Origin: QALR01 sp045646925
GTDB taxonomy: Bacteria > Bacillota > Clostridia > Oscillospirales > CAG-272
Reading direction: 5' to 3'
Assembly (NCBI GenBank): GCA_045646925.1
Contig: JAZRLQ010000163.1
Span: 1-32,873 of the forward strand
Length of the DNA: 32,873 bases
Made by a program: the position numbers and the translations under genes. Below the pieces are notes generated by a model that made no database searches, had not been told where the DNA came from, and saw nothing but the letters and a program-made list of their open reading frames with translations. Within the stretch, counting starts at the first letter, position 1; the number at the start of each line of letters is the position of its first letter. This document shows positions 7,454 through 16,601 of this stretch, piece by piece.

Positions 7454-10400
7454 ATGAAAAATAAGAAATTAAAGATCGCGGTGCTCGCCACGTTGCTTTC
7501 TCTCGTTTTTGTGTTTGCGACACTGACGGTTTATGCATATTTCAGCACCAGAGTTTACGTTTATACCGAAAATGAAAACGGCGGCGTTAATAAAGAGGTT
7601 TTTCATGCCGGTATGCAGCTCCAGCTTCTGTTCGGTGAGTTGAACTCGAGTTTGAATGCAAATGGTGCGGTGACGTTGCCCATTCCAAACTATTCGGTTA
7701 CCAAGGTTGGAGATACTAACTACCTCGTTTATAACGATAAAACGGCGGGTGTGAAATTTGACCCCAACGCGCAGTGGGGTACTGCGGCAAACCCTTACGT
7801 CATTTCCGAAACCCGACATCTGCAGAACCTTTCTGCGCTTCAGAGCGTCGGTTACTTCGATTTGATGTACTTGAATAGCAACTTTGACTCTCTCGGTGAC
7901 TATAGGAAAACCGCGAATATTCCGTACTTTTTGATTTGCACGCCCGATGGTAAGCCTGTTACCGTTGGCGGTGTTAATGAGAGCGGTGCTACTGCCGATA
8001 CGATCGAAATCAAGCCGATTGGTTCCGCGGAACATCCTTTCGTCGGCGTTATCGGCGGCGCGTTTGTGGAGGGTACAACTACGGTCGGCGGAAAGACCTC
8101 TTCTGTCTCCGCTATCCATAACGTAAAGGTTCAGACAACAACTAACCAGACCGACGTCGGTTTGTTCGGTTATATCGGATTCCTCGGTGAAGAGCCTAAG
8201 GACGTTGTGACCAATCCCACTTTTGCGGGCGCGGTTTCTTCTGTTCAGGATCTTTTGCTTTCTGACGTTCAGATTATTGTGGATGAACCCAATATCGTAG
8301 AAATTATTTCCGATTTGTTTATAAAAGAATGGGAAGATTATTTCGGTGAAGGTAAGTATCATAGATATACCTATACCAATAAAACTGAGACAAATCTCCC
8401 TCAGGAAACCCATCATATCGGTATTTTTGCGGGTCACGTTTCCTATGCGACGATCGACAAGATCAACGTTTATTACAGCGAAGAAAACGTGAAGGCGATC
8501 GATCTGAAGGGCGTGGACGCTTCGGATAACTATTATACCGCCAGTGGTATCCTCGGCATGTTTTATAACATGAACTGTAAGGTCTTTAACTCTTACAAGG
8601 AAGAAACAAACGGAACAGATATCACCTATGTGATTAACGGTAACTGTATGATCCAAATTGGTACGGGTACCTCCTCCGATGAGGTTGAACAGGTCATCGG
8701 CGGCTCCGGTTCCGGTACGGGCGGTGGTATTTACTCCGGTAACGGACGCGGTTACGTAACTGCGGCTGAAATCTTCACGAGATTCAACAACGTTGATGTG
8801 CAGAATCCGAATCAAGAGTTGCTTTGGCAATATAAAACTTCCAATGATGGCGCATGGAGCGAGCCTTCGATCCTTATTTTGGCGACAAGAGACGATAAGG
8901 GCAAAATTACAAGTGCTACCTTTGTGGACGGTACTCAAGCGACCGTTACCATAGATACTGACGTGGATGAAAACATCACTGTATATACAGTCAGCGACGG
9001 TAATGGAAATTCTTGGACGAATTTCTTTGTCCGCGAGGTCTTCTTTACCACGGATGGTACGTCTGAAATCAAGTATACAACGCCTGCGGGCAGCAACGTT
9101 TATGCTTGCGAAATGTTGGGCAATAAATATAACGGTCAGCCCCTCTGGAAATATTCAGCGGGAGGTAAGGGTATTTGGCACTACGGTATCCGCGTAAATG
9201 AGAACGTGACTGTTGAGAATGGCGTTACCAGTGATTCGAGCTATGTGCTGGAAGACAGCACAGTTGCTTTCTTTGATGGTAACAAGATCTATACTACGGC
9301 TGATGGTACGGAAAATGGTGAGATCAAAGAATTTTGGTACAGTTTCTTTGTTACAAAAACCGTGACGACAAAAACCAAAGACAAAGATGGTAAGGTTTCT
9401 GAAACGAAAGAATATTCCCATTTCATGTATGATTTTTCGACGGATCCTGTTAACACATGGAATGTAACTCTCTTCGAGCATAAGCCTTTGACTCTGATCG
9501 AAGCATACGGCGAAAACCAAAAAACGCATAATTCGGAGCTTCTTTGCGTGCAGTGGCAGATGCCGACCGCGCAGGGCGAGGTTGCTTCCGGTCTTTACTA
9601 CTTCTATGACGGTGTCTTCACCTTCGGTCTTTCCAGCCCTAATGATACCGTTCGCGATACTTGGAGAAACGATGCCGCGTCGAAACTCTATCTCGGTCCC
9701 GATACTCCTGACGGTTGGACGGTCGACGAAGATCGAGGCGATAGAGCTTTGATTGCATTGCTGAAGCCCATTACTAACAATAAAGATCTGAATGACGCGA
9801 TCGTGAGCGGCAAGCAGTTTTATATTTCCGCGCAGCCTGTGGCAGGTGAAGCATATTTCATGTCTTTGAATACTCTCAATGATTCTAAGGATTTTGTTGT
9901 TGGCAATGAGAAGTACGAATCTAAAGATACGCCCGGTCAGATCCCGAATACGAAGGTTTCCTTGGAAAATAATTTGGCGTCGACTTTGGCACAAAATTAT
10001 AAGAACGGTCTCTTTACAAAGATTCCGACAGTTCCGATTACGGGTGCCACGCAGGAAGTGAAGATGTCGGTTAGCTTGACAGATTTGGAGAACCCGGACT
10101 TTTGGGGAAACTATACGATTTTGAATATCGGTCGTACTTCGGAATCCTTGACATTAGCAAGTTTGAAACAGGAGTATAATATCGTTCCGACCAACGTTAC
10201 TGAAAATGGACAAACGAAGTATTATTACTATCGTAACGATACCGGCGCTTACGTTGGTACAGCAAGCGGAACCAATTCCATTGATTCAGATAATGCTGGA
10301 AAAATTCCCAATTACGTAGAGTACGACGAGTACATCTATTATACCGTGGATTATGTGATTCCGGATGATGGTTATACATTTGGTTCGATTTCCGGAACAA

Positions 10401-13132
10401 GATATGAGGATATAAGGATTTATACCTTCACGTTCTGGTATCAACCTCCTGATAAAGCAGCTCCTGTTCCACTTGGTTATACCACTGTGAAGGTTGACGC
10501 ATATACACAGAATACTGGCCAAAACCCAAGCTATGTAAGTTATATGCCGGATTTTCATTATGGTATGGTATATTTTGGACAAGAAGAACCGAGCAATGAT
10601 ACAAACCAAACGGATCCGAGTTTTTTCTATAGACAAACTAGATTTGACGGAAATAATCATACGCTTCAGGAGAATGGTGATGGCTTGCTTGCGACCATTA
10701 CTCCGGTAACACAAACAACTACCGGTTCGGGTTGGAATCCACAAACCACTACCACCTACGCGCCCAATAACAATGGCGATTATGTTTTTAATCTTAGCTA
10801 TCCCGATGAAGGCATTGATGCCACGAACATACCTATGGTCAATATTACAGCCAATCGCTTCCACGGAGATCGATATGATAAGAATAACAAAACCAGTACC
10901 AATGATACAGCAATTGCCGACCAAGCAATTGTGAGTGAAGGCTTTGTTTCCAAGGAAGTGGCGAACACTTGGGTGGAATATTATTATTATGACGTGACGA
11001 CCAAAAACTATTATTACTATGATAATGGTTGGAAGAACAATGGCACGGTTGAACCGGAAAGAACCACTGTAAATGAAAATGGCGAAACGGTAAAGCAGGG
11101 GTTGGTGGGTGCCAATGCAGTTCTCATGAACCGTTATCCCGCATACACGTTTGCAAGTAATAATGCGGAAAGCCCTTCTTATCTTCAGTTTTTACATCAG
11201 TTTGCCGATTGGAACTATTGGTTTGGTTATCACGGCGACACTTATTCGCTTTGGGCAGGTACTGAGGCTCAGTACGAAGAATTGGATTTGAGAAAAGGTA
11301 GTACGACGGTTAGTTTTAAGAATACGGGAAATAATTGGAATCCTTATTATACGGACTATAAATTCGAACAGGTTTTTCAGTGGCTCACGGAGGGTGTTCT
11401 TGTCTTTGAGTCCGGTAAGGATTATTGCTATATTCAGTTTACCTATGACAGGCAGAATTTGGACATTTGGTACCAAGGTCAAGAGAATGCTTTGGTAAAC
11501 GGTGGCGACTATTTGGGTAACGGCGGAGAACTTGTTGGATATAGAGAACCCACCAAATCCGATCATAGTTTGACACAATACGTTGGCTATAATTATAATT
11601 CCTCGACCGAAACTTTGGAATATACGCTCAGCGCGACGAAGACGGAGAATACGCGACTTTACGTTTACGTTATCGAGGGTATTTTGGATACTACTGCCGG
11701 CGTCAATACCTTCATCCCCGAAGATGTTAGAGAAGAAAATAGCAATACACACGCGTTGGACGCAAGTCAATACGTTTTGTGGCCGCAGAAAACCTTGACG
11801 CAGACCGGCTATAACACCAACACCGGTTACGATTTTGCAAAAAAGACCGTTTCCGCCTTGACGAGTGTTGACAGTGGCGATGTTCATGCGAGATTGACTT
11901 CCTCGGAGGATCCTGTTTACAGTGCGCTTCCTTTGTACGGACCAAATAATACCGGTTTGAACTGGGGTAATAGTGAGGGCTATATACTCGGCAGCTCAGG
12001 AACATATGGTTTGAATCAAAAATTCCAGATGGCAGACCAGGGCTTCTTTGGTAAACTGCATATTGACGAAAACGGCTACGTCAGCTCGGTAACAGGCGGA
12101 AAATCCAATATGATGATCGTTCCCGTTGGCTCGAACAATGTGGAATCGCCCATCCCGAAGGGTTGCGTTGCATTCAGCGTCAATGCTCAGAGTACGCAGA
12201 CCATCCGTATCATCGTTTCGGTTCCGACGTCTGAGTATTATCTCCGTGAAAACGAAGCTTTGGATCCCATGGATCTTTTGAATGACTATTATGTTGGCGT
12301 TTGGAAGATCCCGTCGATCACTCCGGGCTCTGAGGTTACGTTTAAAAAATCCGAAGCGATTGAAAAATTCGAGCTTCCTCGTTCGTATTCGTTCAGCTTT
12401 GACGATGATCCTTCCAAGGTCGAGAAAAACGGAGAAAAACATTATATCAACGTTATATACGACGCCGATGGTGACGGTACATATGACGTTGAGTATGATG
12501 AAAATGGTAATATTATAGTTGAGCAATCCCCCGAATATTATCGTACGTATTTGAACGGCGATACCTTCCTCGTGGCATACGAGTTTACCATTCAAGGTGC
12601 TGGAACTGGTGGTACCTATATCATCGGTACTGCTCATGGCGCAGACGGTGTTACGGGCGGAAAGGATATCCCGATGGAGATCGTTCACTTCTCCGTTTCC
12701 GGTACTGCTTCCGCAGGACGTGACGGTGTTCAGGGTAACCAGCTTGGTGCGATCGACTTCGTATACGATAATACGCAGGGTGCTATCGTTACCATTGATA
12801 CCCGTGCGAAGGACGGTCAGACCACTCTGCCCAATGCTGACGGTAACGAGAACTATCAGAATTACTATTCTTCGCAGACCTTGCTCTATACAGATCTTGA
12901 ACAGAAGGATTCCCAGACATATCTCAATCTCAACCAAGTTGAACTATATATTCGACGATGGTTGGATTCGACGAGAACGGATACTTCTACGACTTATCAA
13001 TCGAAGATTTCGTATTATATCGGTTCGGATGCTGCTACGAGTCAAGCTGGTCTGATAAAGTTTAAGAAGTATTTGGATAACGGTGACGTACACGATCCTC
13101 TGACCGCAGAGCCGGGTGTATCGGGCAGTTGA
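7454..13132 (+). CDS. Giant exported surface protein (1892 residues), possible fibre tip or adhesin
   Basis: It has an N-terminal signal or anchor segment (residues ~8-29). A region at ~107-134 (WGTAANPYVISETRHLQNL) resembles the lead-in of GLUG/right-handed beta-helix surface proteins, and ~322-341 (IGIFAGHVSYATIDKINVYY) is GLUG-like. A Gly/Ser linker follows near 415-425, then ~1400 residues of Tyr-, Asn- and Thr-rich beta sequence with no domain I can name. Tyrosine clusters occur near 922 (KYYYYRNDTG) and 1173-1193 (EYYYYDVTTKNYYYYDNGW). There is no LPXTG motif and no C-terminal membrane helix. Size and position between subunit genes suggest a large adhesive or tip component. GAAAGGATG precedes the ATG. 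Function is inferred. Confidence 0.6.
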   Translation: MKNKKLKIAVLATLLSLVFVFATLTVYAYFSTRVYVYTENENGGVNKEVFHAGMQLQLLFGELNSSLNANGAVTLPIPNYSVTKVGDTNYLVYNDKTAGVKFDPNAQWGTAANPYVISETRHLQNLSALQSVGYFDLMYLNSNFDSLGDYRKTANIPYFLICTPDGKPVTVGGVNESGATADTIEIKPIGSAEHPFVGVIGGAFVEGTTTVGGKTSSVSAIHNVKVQTTTNQTDVGLFGYIGFLGEEPKDVVTNPTFAGAVSSVQDLLLSDVQIIVDEPNIVEIISDLFIKEWEDYFGEGKYHRYTYTNKTETNLPQETHHIGIFAGHVSYATIDKINVYYSEENVKAIDLKGVDASDNYYTASGILGMFYNMNCKVFNSYKEETNGTDITYVINGNCMIQIGTGTSSDEVEQVIGGSGSGTGGGIYSGNGRGYVTAAEIFTRFNNVDVQNPNQELLWQYKTSNDGAWSEPSILILATRDDKGKITSATFVDGTQATVTIDTDVDENITVYTVSDGNGNSWTNFFVREVFFTTDGTSEIKYTTPAGSNVYACEMLGNKYNGQPLWKYSAGGKGIWHYGIRVNENVTVENGVTSDSSYVLEDSTVAFFDGNKIYTTADGTENGEIKEFWYSFFVTKTVTTKTKDKDGKVSETKEYSHFMYDFSTDPVNTWNVTLFEHKPLTLIEAYGENQKTHNSELLCVQWQMPTAQGEVASGLYYFYDGVFTFGLSSPNDTVRDTWRNDAASKLYLGPDTPDGWTVDEDRGDRALIALLKPITNNKDLNDAIVSGKQFYISAQPVAGEAYFMSLNTLNDSKDFVVGNEKYESKDTPGQIPNTKVSLENNLASTLAQNYKNGLFTKIPTVPITGATQEVKMSVSLTDLENPDFWGNYTILNIGRTSESLTLASLKQEYNIVPTNVTENGQTKYYYYRNDTGAYVGTASGTNSIDSDNAGKIPNYVEYDEYIYYTVDYVIPDDGYTFGSISGTRYEDIRIYTFTFWYQPPDKAAPVPLGYTTVKVDAYTQNTGQNPSYVSYMPDFHYGMVYFGQEEPSNDTNQTDPSFFYRQTRFDGNNHTLQENGDGLLATITPVTQTTTGSGWNPQTTTTYAPNNNGDYVFNLSYPDEGIDATNIPMVNITANRFHGDRYDKNNKTSTNDTAIADQAIVSEGFVSKEVANTWVEYYYYDVTTKNYYYYDNGWKNNGTVEPERTTVNENGETVKQGLVGANAVLMNRYPAYTFASNNAESPSYLQFLHQFADWNYWFGYHGDTYSLWAGTEAQYEELDLRKGSTTVSFKNTGNNWNPYYTDYKFEQVFQWLTEGVLVFESGKDYCYIQFTYDRQNLDIWYQGQENALVNGGDYLGNGGELVGYREPTKSDHSLTQYVGYNYNSSTETLEYTLSATKTENTRLYVYVIEGILDTTAGVNTFIPEDVREENSNTHALDASQYVLWPQKTLTQTGYNTNTGYDFAKKTVSALTSVDSGDVHARLTSSEDPVYSALPLYGPNNTGLNWGNSEGYILGSSGTYGLNQKFQMADQGFFGKLHIDENGYVSSVTGGKSNMMIVPVGSNNVESPIPKGCVAFSVNAQSTQTIRIIVSVPTSEYYLRENEALDPMDLLNDYYVGVWKIPSITPGSEVTFKKSEAIEKFELPRSYSFSFDDDPSKVEKNGEKHYINVIYDADGDGTYDVEYDENGNIIVEQSPEYYRTYLNGDTFLVAYEFTIQGAGTGGTYIIGTAHGADGVTGGKDIPMEIVHFSVSGTASAGRDGVQGNQLGAIDFVYDNTQGAIVTIDTRAKDGQTTLPNADGNENYQNYYSSQTLLYTDLEQKDSQTYLNLNQVELYIRRWLDSTRTDTSTTYQSKISYYIGSDAATSQAGLIKFKKYLDNGDVHDPLTAEPGVSGS

Positions 13133-13177
13133 CCAAGGAAAATATTTTGAACAAAATTCAACAGAAAGGAGACGGCT

Positions 13178-13939
13178 ATGAAAAATAAGCTGACCAAAAG
13201 CAATTTAATAATAGCGCAAAGAGGCGTATCTCTCGTAGTCGTCTTCGCTACGCTTTTGACCGCGTTCGTCGCGATCGCTCCGTGGACGTACGGCTGGTTC
13301 GCCAAAAACAACAAGGTCACCGCAAGCGGTATGCATACGCAGGCGTACTATTCGAGATTTGACGTGACTTACGCCGTCAAACAAGATGGTGAATATAAAC
13401 CTGCCGAACCGAACGCTTTGTTCAATACGATCATTGCTCCCGGTTACTCGGCAGAAATTCAGATCACCATCACGAATAAGTCGAGCAACAAGTATGCGGT
13501 CAACCTCACGGGCTTCGGTCTGGAAGCACCGACTGCTGATCAGGAGATTGCCAAAGTCGACTCTGCCGGAAAGATTCGCTATCTCAGCACCGAGCTTACT
13601 ACAGAACTTCTTGGTGTGACGGTGGCATATCCGAGCACAAATACGAATACGCCTCCGGCTTATAGCGTAACAATGCAGTCCGTTCCTGTACAACTTCGCG
13701 AAGGTACTTCCACAGAGCCGGGCGCAGCGGGACGCATTGACTATGTTCGGTATGTGAAGGATGTTGAAACTACTCCGATTTCTGTTCCCGTTGGTGGTAG
13801 CGTGACCTTTACGATCCGCGTGACTTTCAAAAATACCGACTACGACCAGAATATCTATAAGGATTTTGCCGGCACGGGCGGTAAATGCGAAAGAAAGTTC
13901 TTCTTCACCTTTGAAGATGATATGAGTACATCTAATTAA
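13178..13939 (+). CDS. Minor TasA-like fibre subunit (SipW-type signal)
   Basis: The 253-residue protein has a hydrophobic export segment at ~17-35 followed by WFAKNNKVTASGM (W40 to M52), the same WFxxNxxVTA[ST]GM motif as the major subunit at 4479. The mature part is beta-rich; IQITITNKSSNKYAVNLTG and SVTFTIRVTFKNTDYDQNIY fit a TasA/camelysin-like Ig-type sandwich. Unlike the major subunit it has ordinary local codon use, which suits lower expression. AGAAAGGAG lies 7 bases upstream. The gap to the giant gene is 45 bases, so they share a transcript. No strong terminator follows, so transcription may run into the second riboswitch region. Confidence 0.65.
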   Translation: MKNKLTKSNLIIAQRGVSLVVVFATLLTAFVAIAPWTYGWFAKNNKVTASGMHTQAYYSRFDVTYAVKQDGEYKPAEPNALFNTIIAPGYSAEIQITITNKSSNKYAVNLTGFGLEAPTADQEIAKVDSAGKIRYLSTELTTELLGVTVAYPSTNTNTPPAYSVTMQSVPVQLREGTSTEPGAAGRIDYVRYVKDVETTPISVPVGGSVTFTIRVTFKNTDYDQNIYKDFAGTGGKCERKFFFTFEDDMSTSN

Positions 13940-13986
13940 ATTTTAAAAGTTTCTTTGAAAATACAGAGTTTTTCTTAGCATCTAAC

Positions 13987-14015
13987 TTGACTGGATATTG
14001 TATCTATGTTATAAT
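13987..14015 (+). promoter_or_regulatory. Promoter of the second c-di-GMP riboswitch transcript
   Basis: TTGACT (13987-13992) and TATAAT (14010-14015) are 17 bases apart, with TGT before the -10. Transcription would start near 14022, just ahead of the riboswitch P1 helix. Confidence 0.85.
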
Positions 14016-14028
14016 ATCGTTGTATTGT

Positions 14029-14109
14029 TTGTAATTTTATATTCAGCAAAATAGTCGCAAGGCTATGACGCAAAGCTATAGGGACTTTGATCAAGTTAGC
14101 CAGTTGCAA
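14029..14109 (+). ncRNA. Cyclic di-GMP-I riboswitch (GEMM-I), copy 2
   Basis: The GEMM-I core is clear: GCAAA, the P2 arm ATAGTC-GCAA-GGCTAT with a GNRA loop, GACGCAAAGC, CTATAGGG, the P3 arm GACTT/AAGTT and the closing CCAGTTGC. P1 can form between TTGTAATT (14029-14036) and AGTTGCAA (14102-14109), including G-U pairs. It lies at the 5-prime end of the transcript that encodes the SipW-type peptidase, the McrB-like ATPase and downstream genes. It shares the core and closing sequence of copy 1, but its P2 loop and flanks differ, so it is not a recent exact duplicate. Confidence 0.93.
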
Positions 14110-14141
14110 GTTTTTTACCTTCGCACTGGCTGATTTTGTTG
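14098..14141 (+). terminator. Candidate riboswitch-controlled terminator overlapping the aptamer
   Basis: AGCCAGTTGC (14098-14107), the conserved 3-prime strand of the aptamer, can pair with GCACTGGCT (14123-14131) with one bulged base; TTTTGTT follows. Forming this hairpin destroys P1, so the two folds exclude each other and ligand would favour read-through. The T tract is imperfect. Confidence 0.6.
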
Positions 14142-14253
14142 TGAAATCGGTTAGTGTGAATAACGCGAAGCAATCCCGAGCGTCAAACAAAACAATAATT
14201 CAATTTATTACTGAAAACGAAAGGCATTGTTTCGTGGAAGAGAGGTTTTATTT

Positions 14254-14967
14254 ATGGAAAAAGTAAAAAAAATAGGGGGAATTGTCGGTAATACGATTAT
14301 TTGGCTTTTTGTTGCCTTTTCCCTTGCAATCACCATTATGGTGTTTTCCGCTCAGCAGAGCTCGGACGGCATTCCCGCCCTGTTCGGCAAGAGTATGCTC
14401 ACCATCCAGACACCCTCGATGAAAGAGACTTACGACGTTGGCGACATGGTCTTCATGACGAAGCTCACCGACGAAGACAAATATGAGCTGAAGGTGGGCG
14501 ATATCATTACGTATCACGCGCCCATCGATATTGACCAGGACGGTCTGACGGGGGATATCAATACGCACCGTATTTACTCCATCGATTCTGCGACGGGTCT
14601 CATTGTGACGAAGGGTGATGGCAATCTGATCCCCGATAATTACACGATCCACCGCAATGACGTTATCGGTATTTGCACCGAGAACGGCAAACTTGACGGT
14701 GTTGGCAGCGTGGTTGAATTTCTCCGCTCCCGTATCGGATTTTTCGTTTGCATTGTATTGCCCTTGATTCTTTTCTTTGTTTTTGAACTCTATAACTTTA
14801 TTACGATCCTTGCTTCCGAAAGAGCGAAGAAGGCTCCCATCGCAAAGGAGACCGAAGAAGAGATCAAACGCCGCGCGATCGAAGAATATATCAAGAGCCA
14901 GCAGGCTGCACAGGAAGCGGCTGCAGAAAAAGAAACTCCCGCCGATGAGAATTCTGCGGAGAAATAA
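14254..14967 (+). CDS. Signal peptidase I, SipW (ER-type) family, first copy
   Basis: The 237-residue membrane protease should remove signal peptides from the TasA-like subunits on the outer face of the membrane. An N-terminal helix (~10-32) is followed by the catalytic serine box TPSMKET (S55), VGDMVF, VGDIITYHAP and the NTHRI box (H105). The Ser/His pair instead of Ser/Lys marks the SipW/ER type. VTKGDGNLIPDNYTI matches the later conserved box. A second helix (~160-185) leads to a Lys/Glu-rich cytoplasmic tail. PSM instead of the usual GSM before the catalytic region is slightly unusual. The start is ATG 14254 with GAGAGG upstream; an upstream in-frame TTG at 14227 has no good ribosome site. 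It is the first gene behind riboswitch 2. Confidence 0.88.
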   Translation: MEKVKKIGGIVGNTIIWLFVAFSLAITIMVFSAQQSSDGIPALFGKSMLTIQTPSMKETYDVGDMVFMTKLTDEDKYELKVGDIITYHAPIDIDQDGLTGDINTHRIYSIDSATGLIVTKGDGNLIPDNYTIHRNDVIGICTENGKLDGVGSVVEFLRSRIGFFVCIVLPLILFFVFELYNFITILASERAKKAPIAKETEEEIKRRAIEEYIKSQQAAQEAAAEKETPADENSAEK

Positions 14968-14998
14968 ACTAATTTTTAGAAAGGACCGGTGATACGGA

Positions 14999-16558
14999 AT
15001 GGAAGGCTTTTTTGATTGGTTTTTTGCATTCTTGACAACAATGATCGACGGAATTTGGATGATTTTCTCCGGTATTTTCCGTGGCATCTTCCAGATTTTC
15101 AACGTCGTCAACTATTTCGAACTGTTTAAGAGTTATAAGGGCGGTTTTACCGCGATCGACTGGATCCTTGCAGTCATCAGCTTGTTTATGGTGCTTGCGA
15201 TCCTTGGTATTCTTGTTTATCTCGCGGTTATCGGTATCAGAAAGTATATCAGATTCCGCAAATCCGCAGTTAACAACGAGGACCTTCTCGAAGAGCTTGC
15301 AACGCTCCACAGAGACGTTCTCAAGCTCACAAAAGAAAGAGAGAAGCTTCTTGCGCTCAAGATCGGTCAGACCGATATTTCCATTAGCGACCTCAACGCT
15401 ATTCTCTCTGATGGCGGTGACGAAGATGGTTATTCTGAAACCGACGACGGACGCGCAGATCTCGATGGAAGTGAGAATTTGCCTCGTTTCTTTAAACTCG
15501 ATGCAATCGACCAGAAATATCTCAACTATGAAGCTCCCGAATACAGAACGGACTTCACACTGTATGACCTCTGCCGCGATTTCAGAAACTTCTGCTGCTC
15601 TCGCATGGGTCTTTACTATGAAGAAAAGGTCACCAGACTTATTTTCGCAGGTCTCGCTTCCACGAAGCTCATTCTTTTGCAGGGTATTTCCGGTACCGGT
15701 AAAACATCTCTGCCTTACGCAATGGGTAAGTTCTTCCAGAAGGACGCGACCATCGTTTCCGTTCAGCCTTCCTGGCGTGACCGTACCGAGCTTTTCGGTT
15801 ACTTCAACGAATTCTCGAAGCGCTTCAACGAAACCGACCTTCTCCGCCGCGTTTACGACGCTTCCTACAACGATGATATCAACGTTATCATCCTCGACGA
15901 AATGAATATCGCCCGCGTCGAATACTATTTCGCGGAAATGCTTTCCATCATGGAAATGCCCGACCCCAGAGAATGGAAGATCGAACTCGTTCCTTCCTCC
16001 TGGGATAATGACCCCCAGAACCTCAAAGACGGTAAGCTTCTCATTCCTCAGAATACTTGGTACATCGGTACGGCGAACAACGACGACTCGACCTTCTCGA
16101 TCTCCGATAAGGTTTACGACCGTGCGCTTACCATCAATATCGATAATAAGGGTATGCCTTTCGAAGCTCCCGATACACCTCCGTCTCTCATCAGCTATTC
16201 CTCCGTCAACGCTCTCTACCAGAAGGCGATCGAGGATTATCCCGTTGACGAGCGTTACCTCCAGATGATCGAGGCGCTCGACACCTACGTTATCAAGAAA
16301 TTCAGAGTTGCATTCGGTAACCGTATTATCAAGCAGCTTAAGATCTTCGTGCCCGTTTACGTTGCCTGCGGCGGTACTGCCGTTGAAGGTATCGACCATA
16401 TCCTCGCTACCAAGGTCTTCAGAAAGTTTGAAATGCTCAACCTCTCTCTCATCAGAGACGAGATCAAGGGTCTTATCAACTATCTCAACACCATGTTCGG
16501 TAAGGATGCAATGAAGGAATGTATCGAATTCCTTGAAAGATTGCAGCGCACGTATTAA
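14999..16558 (+). CDS. Membrane-anchored McrB-like AAA+ ATPase
   Basis: The 519-residue protein carries hydrophobic segments at ~5-32 and ~53-79, a coiled, acidic linker (~95-160), and an AAA+ domain from ~195. The domain shows Walker A GISGTGKTS (229-237), VQPSWRDRTELFGY typical of the McrB branch, Walker B VIILDEMN (D300-E301), YFAEML, and GTANNDDSTFSISDKVYDRA (sensor 1 N360-N361 and an arginine-finger region). McrB proteins are normally soluble GTPases of restriction systems working with McrC. Here there is no recognisable McrC nuclease, and the protein is membrane-tethered between two signal peptidase genes. It may drive export or assembly of surface proteins (inference). The ribosome site AGAAAGGA is rather far (14 bases) from the ATG, but an in-frame stop just upstream rules out a longer start. 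Confidence 0.8.
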   Translation: MEGFFDWFFAFLTTMIDGIWMIFSGIFRGIFQIFNVVNYFELFKSYKGGFTAIDWILAVISLFMVLAILGILVYLAVIGIRKYIRFRKSAVNNEDLLEELATLHRDVLKLTKEREKLLALKIGQTDISISDLNAILSDGGDEDGYSETDDGRADLDGSENLPRFFKLDAIDQKYLNYEAPEYRTDFTLYDLCRDFRNFCCSRMGLYYEEKVTRLIFAGLASTKLILLQGISGTGKTSLPYAMGKFFQKDATIVSVQPSWRDRTELFGYFNEFSKRFNETDLLRRVYDASYNDDINVIILDEMNIARVEYYFAEMLSIMEMPDPREWKIELVPSSWDNDPQNLKDGKLLIPQNTWYIGTANNDDSTFSISDKVYDRALTINIDNKGMPFEAPDTPPSLISYSSVNALYQKAIEDYPVDERYLQMIEALDTYVIKKFRVAFGNRIIKQLKIFVPVYVACGGTAVEGIDHILATKVFRKFEMLNLSLIRDEIKGLINYLNTMFGKDAMKECIEFLERLQRTY

Positions 16559-16601
16559 TTTTTAAATTCTAAAGAAAAAAGTCGCAAGGGAGGACCTTTC
16601 T

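Noticed and set aside
7469..8938. 489-codon open frame on the - strand inside the giant gene
   Set aside because: No ribosome site or domain; it follows from the codon composition of the + strand gene.
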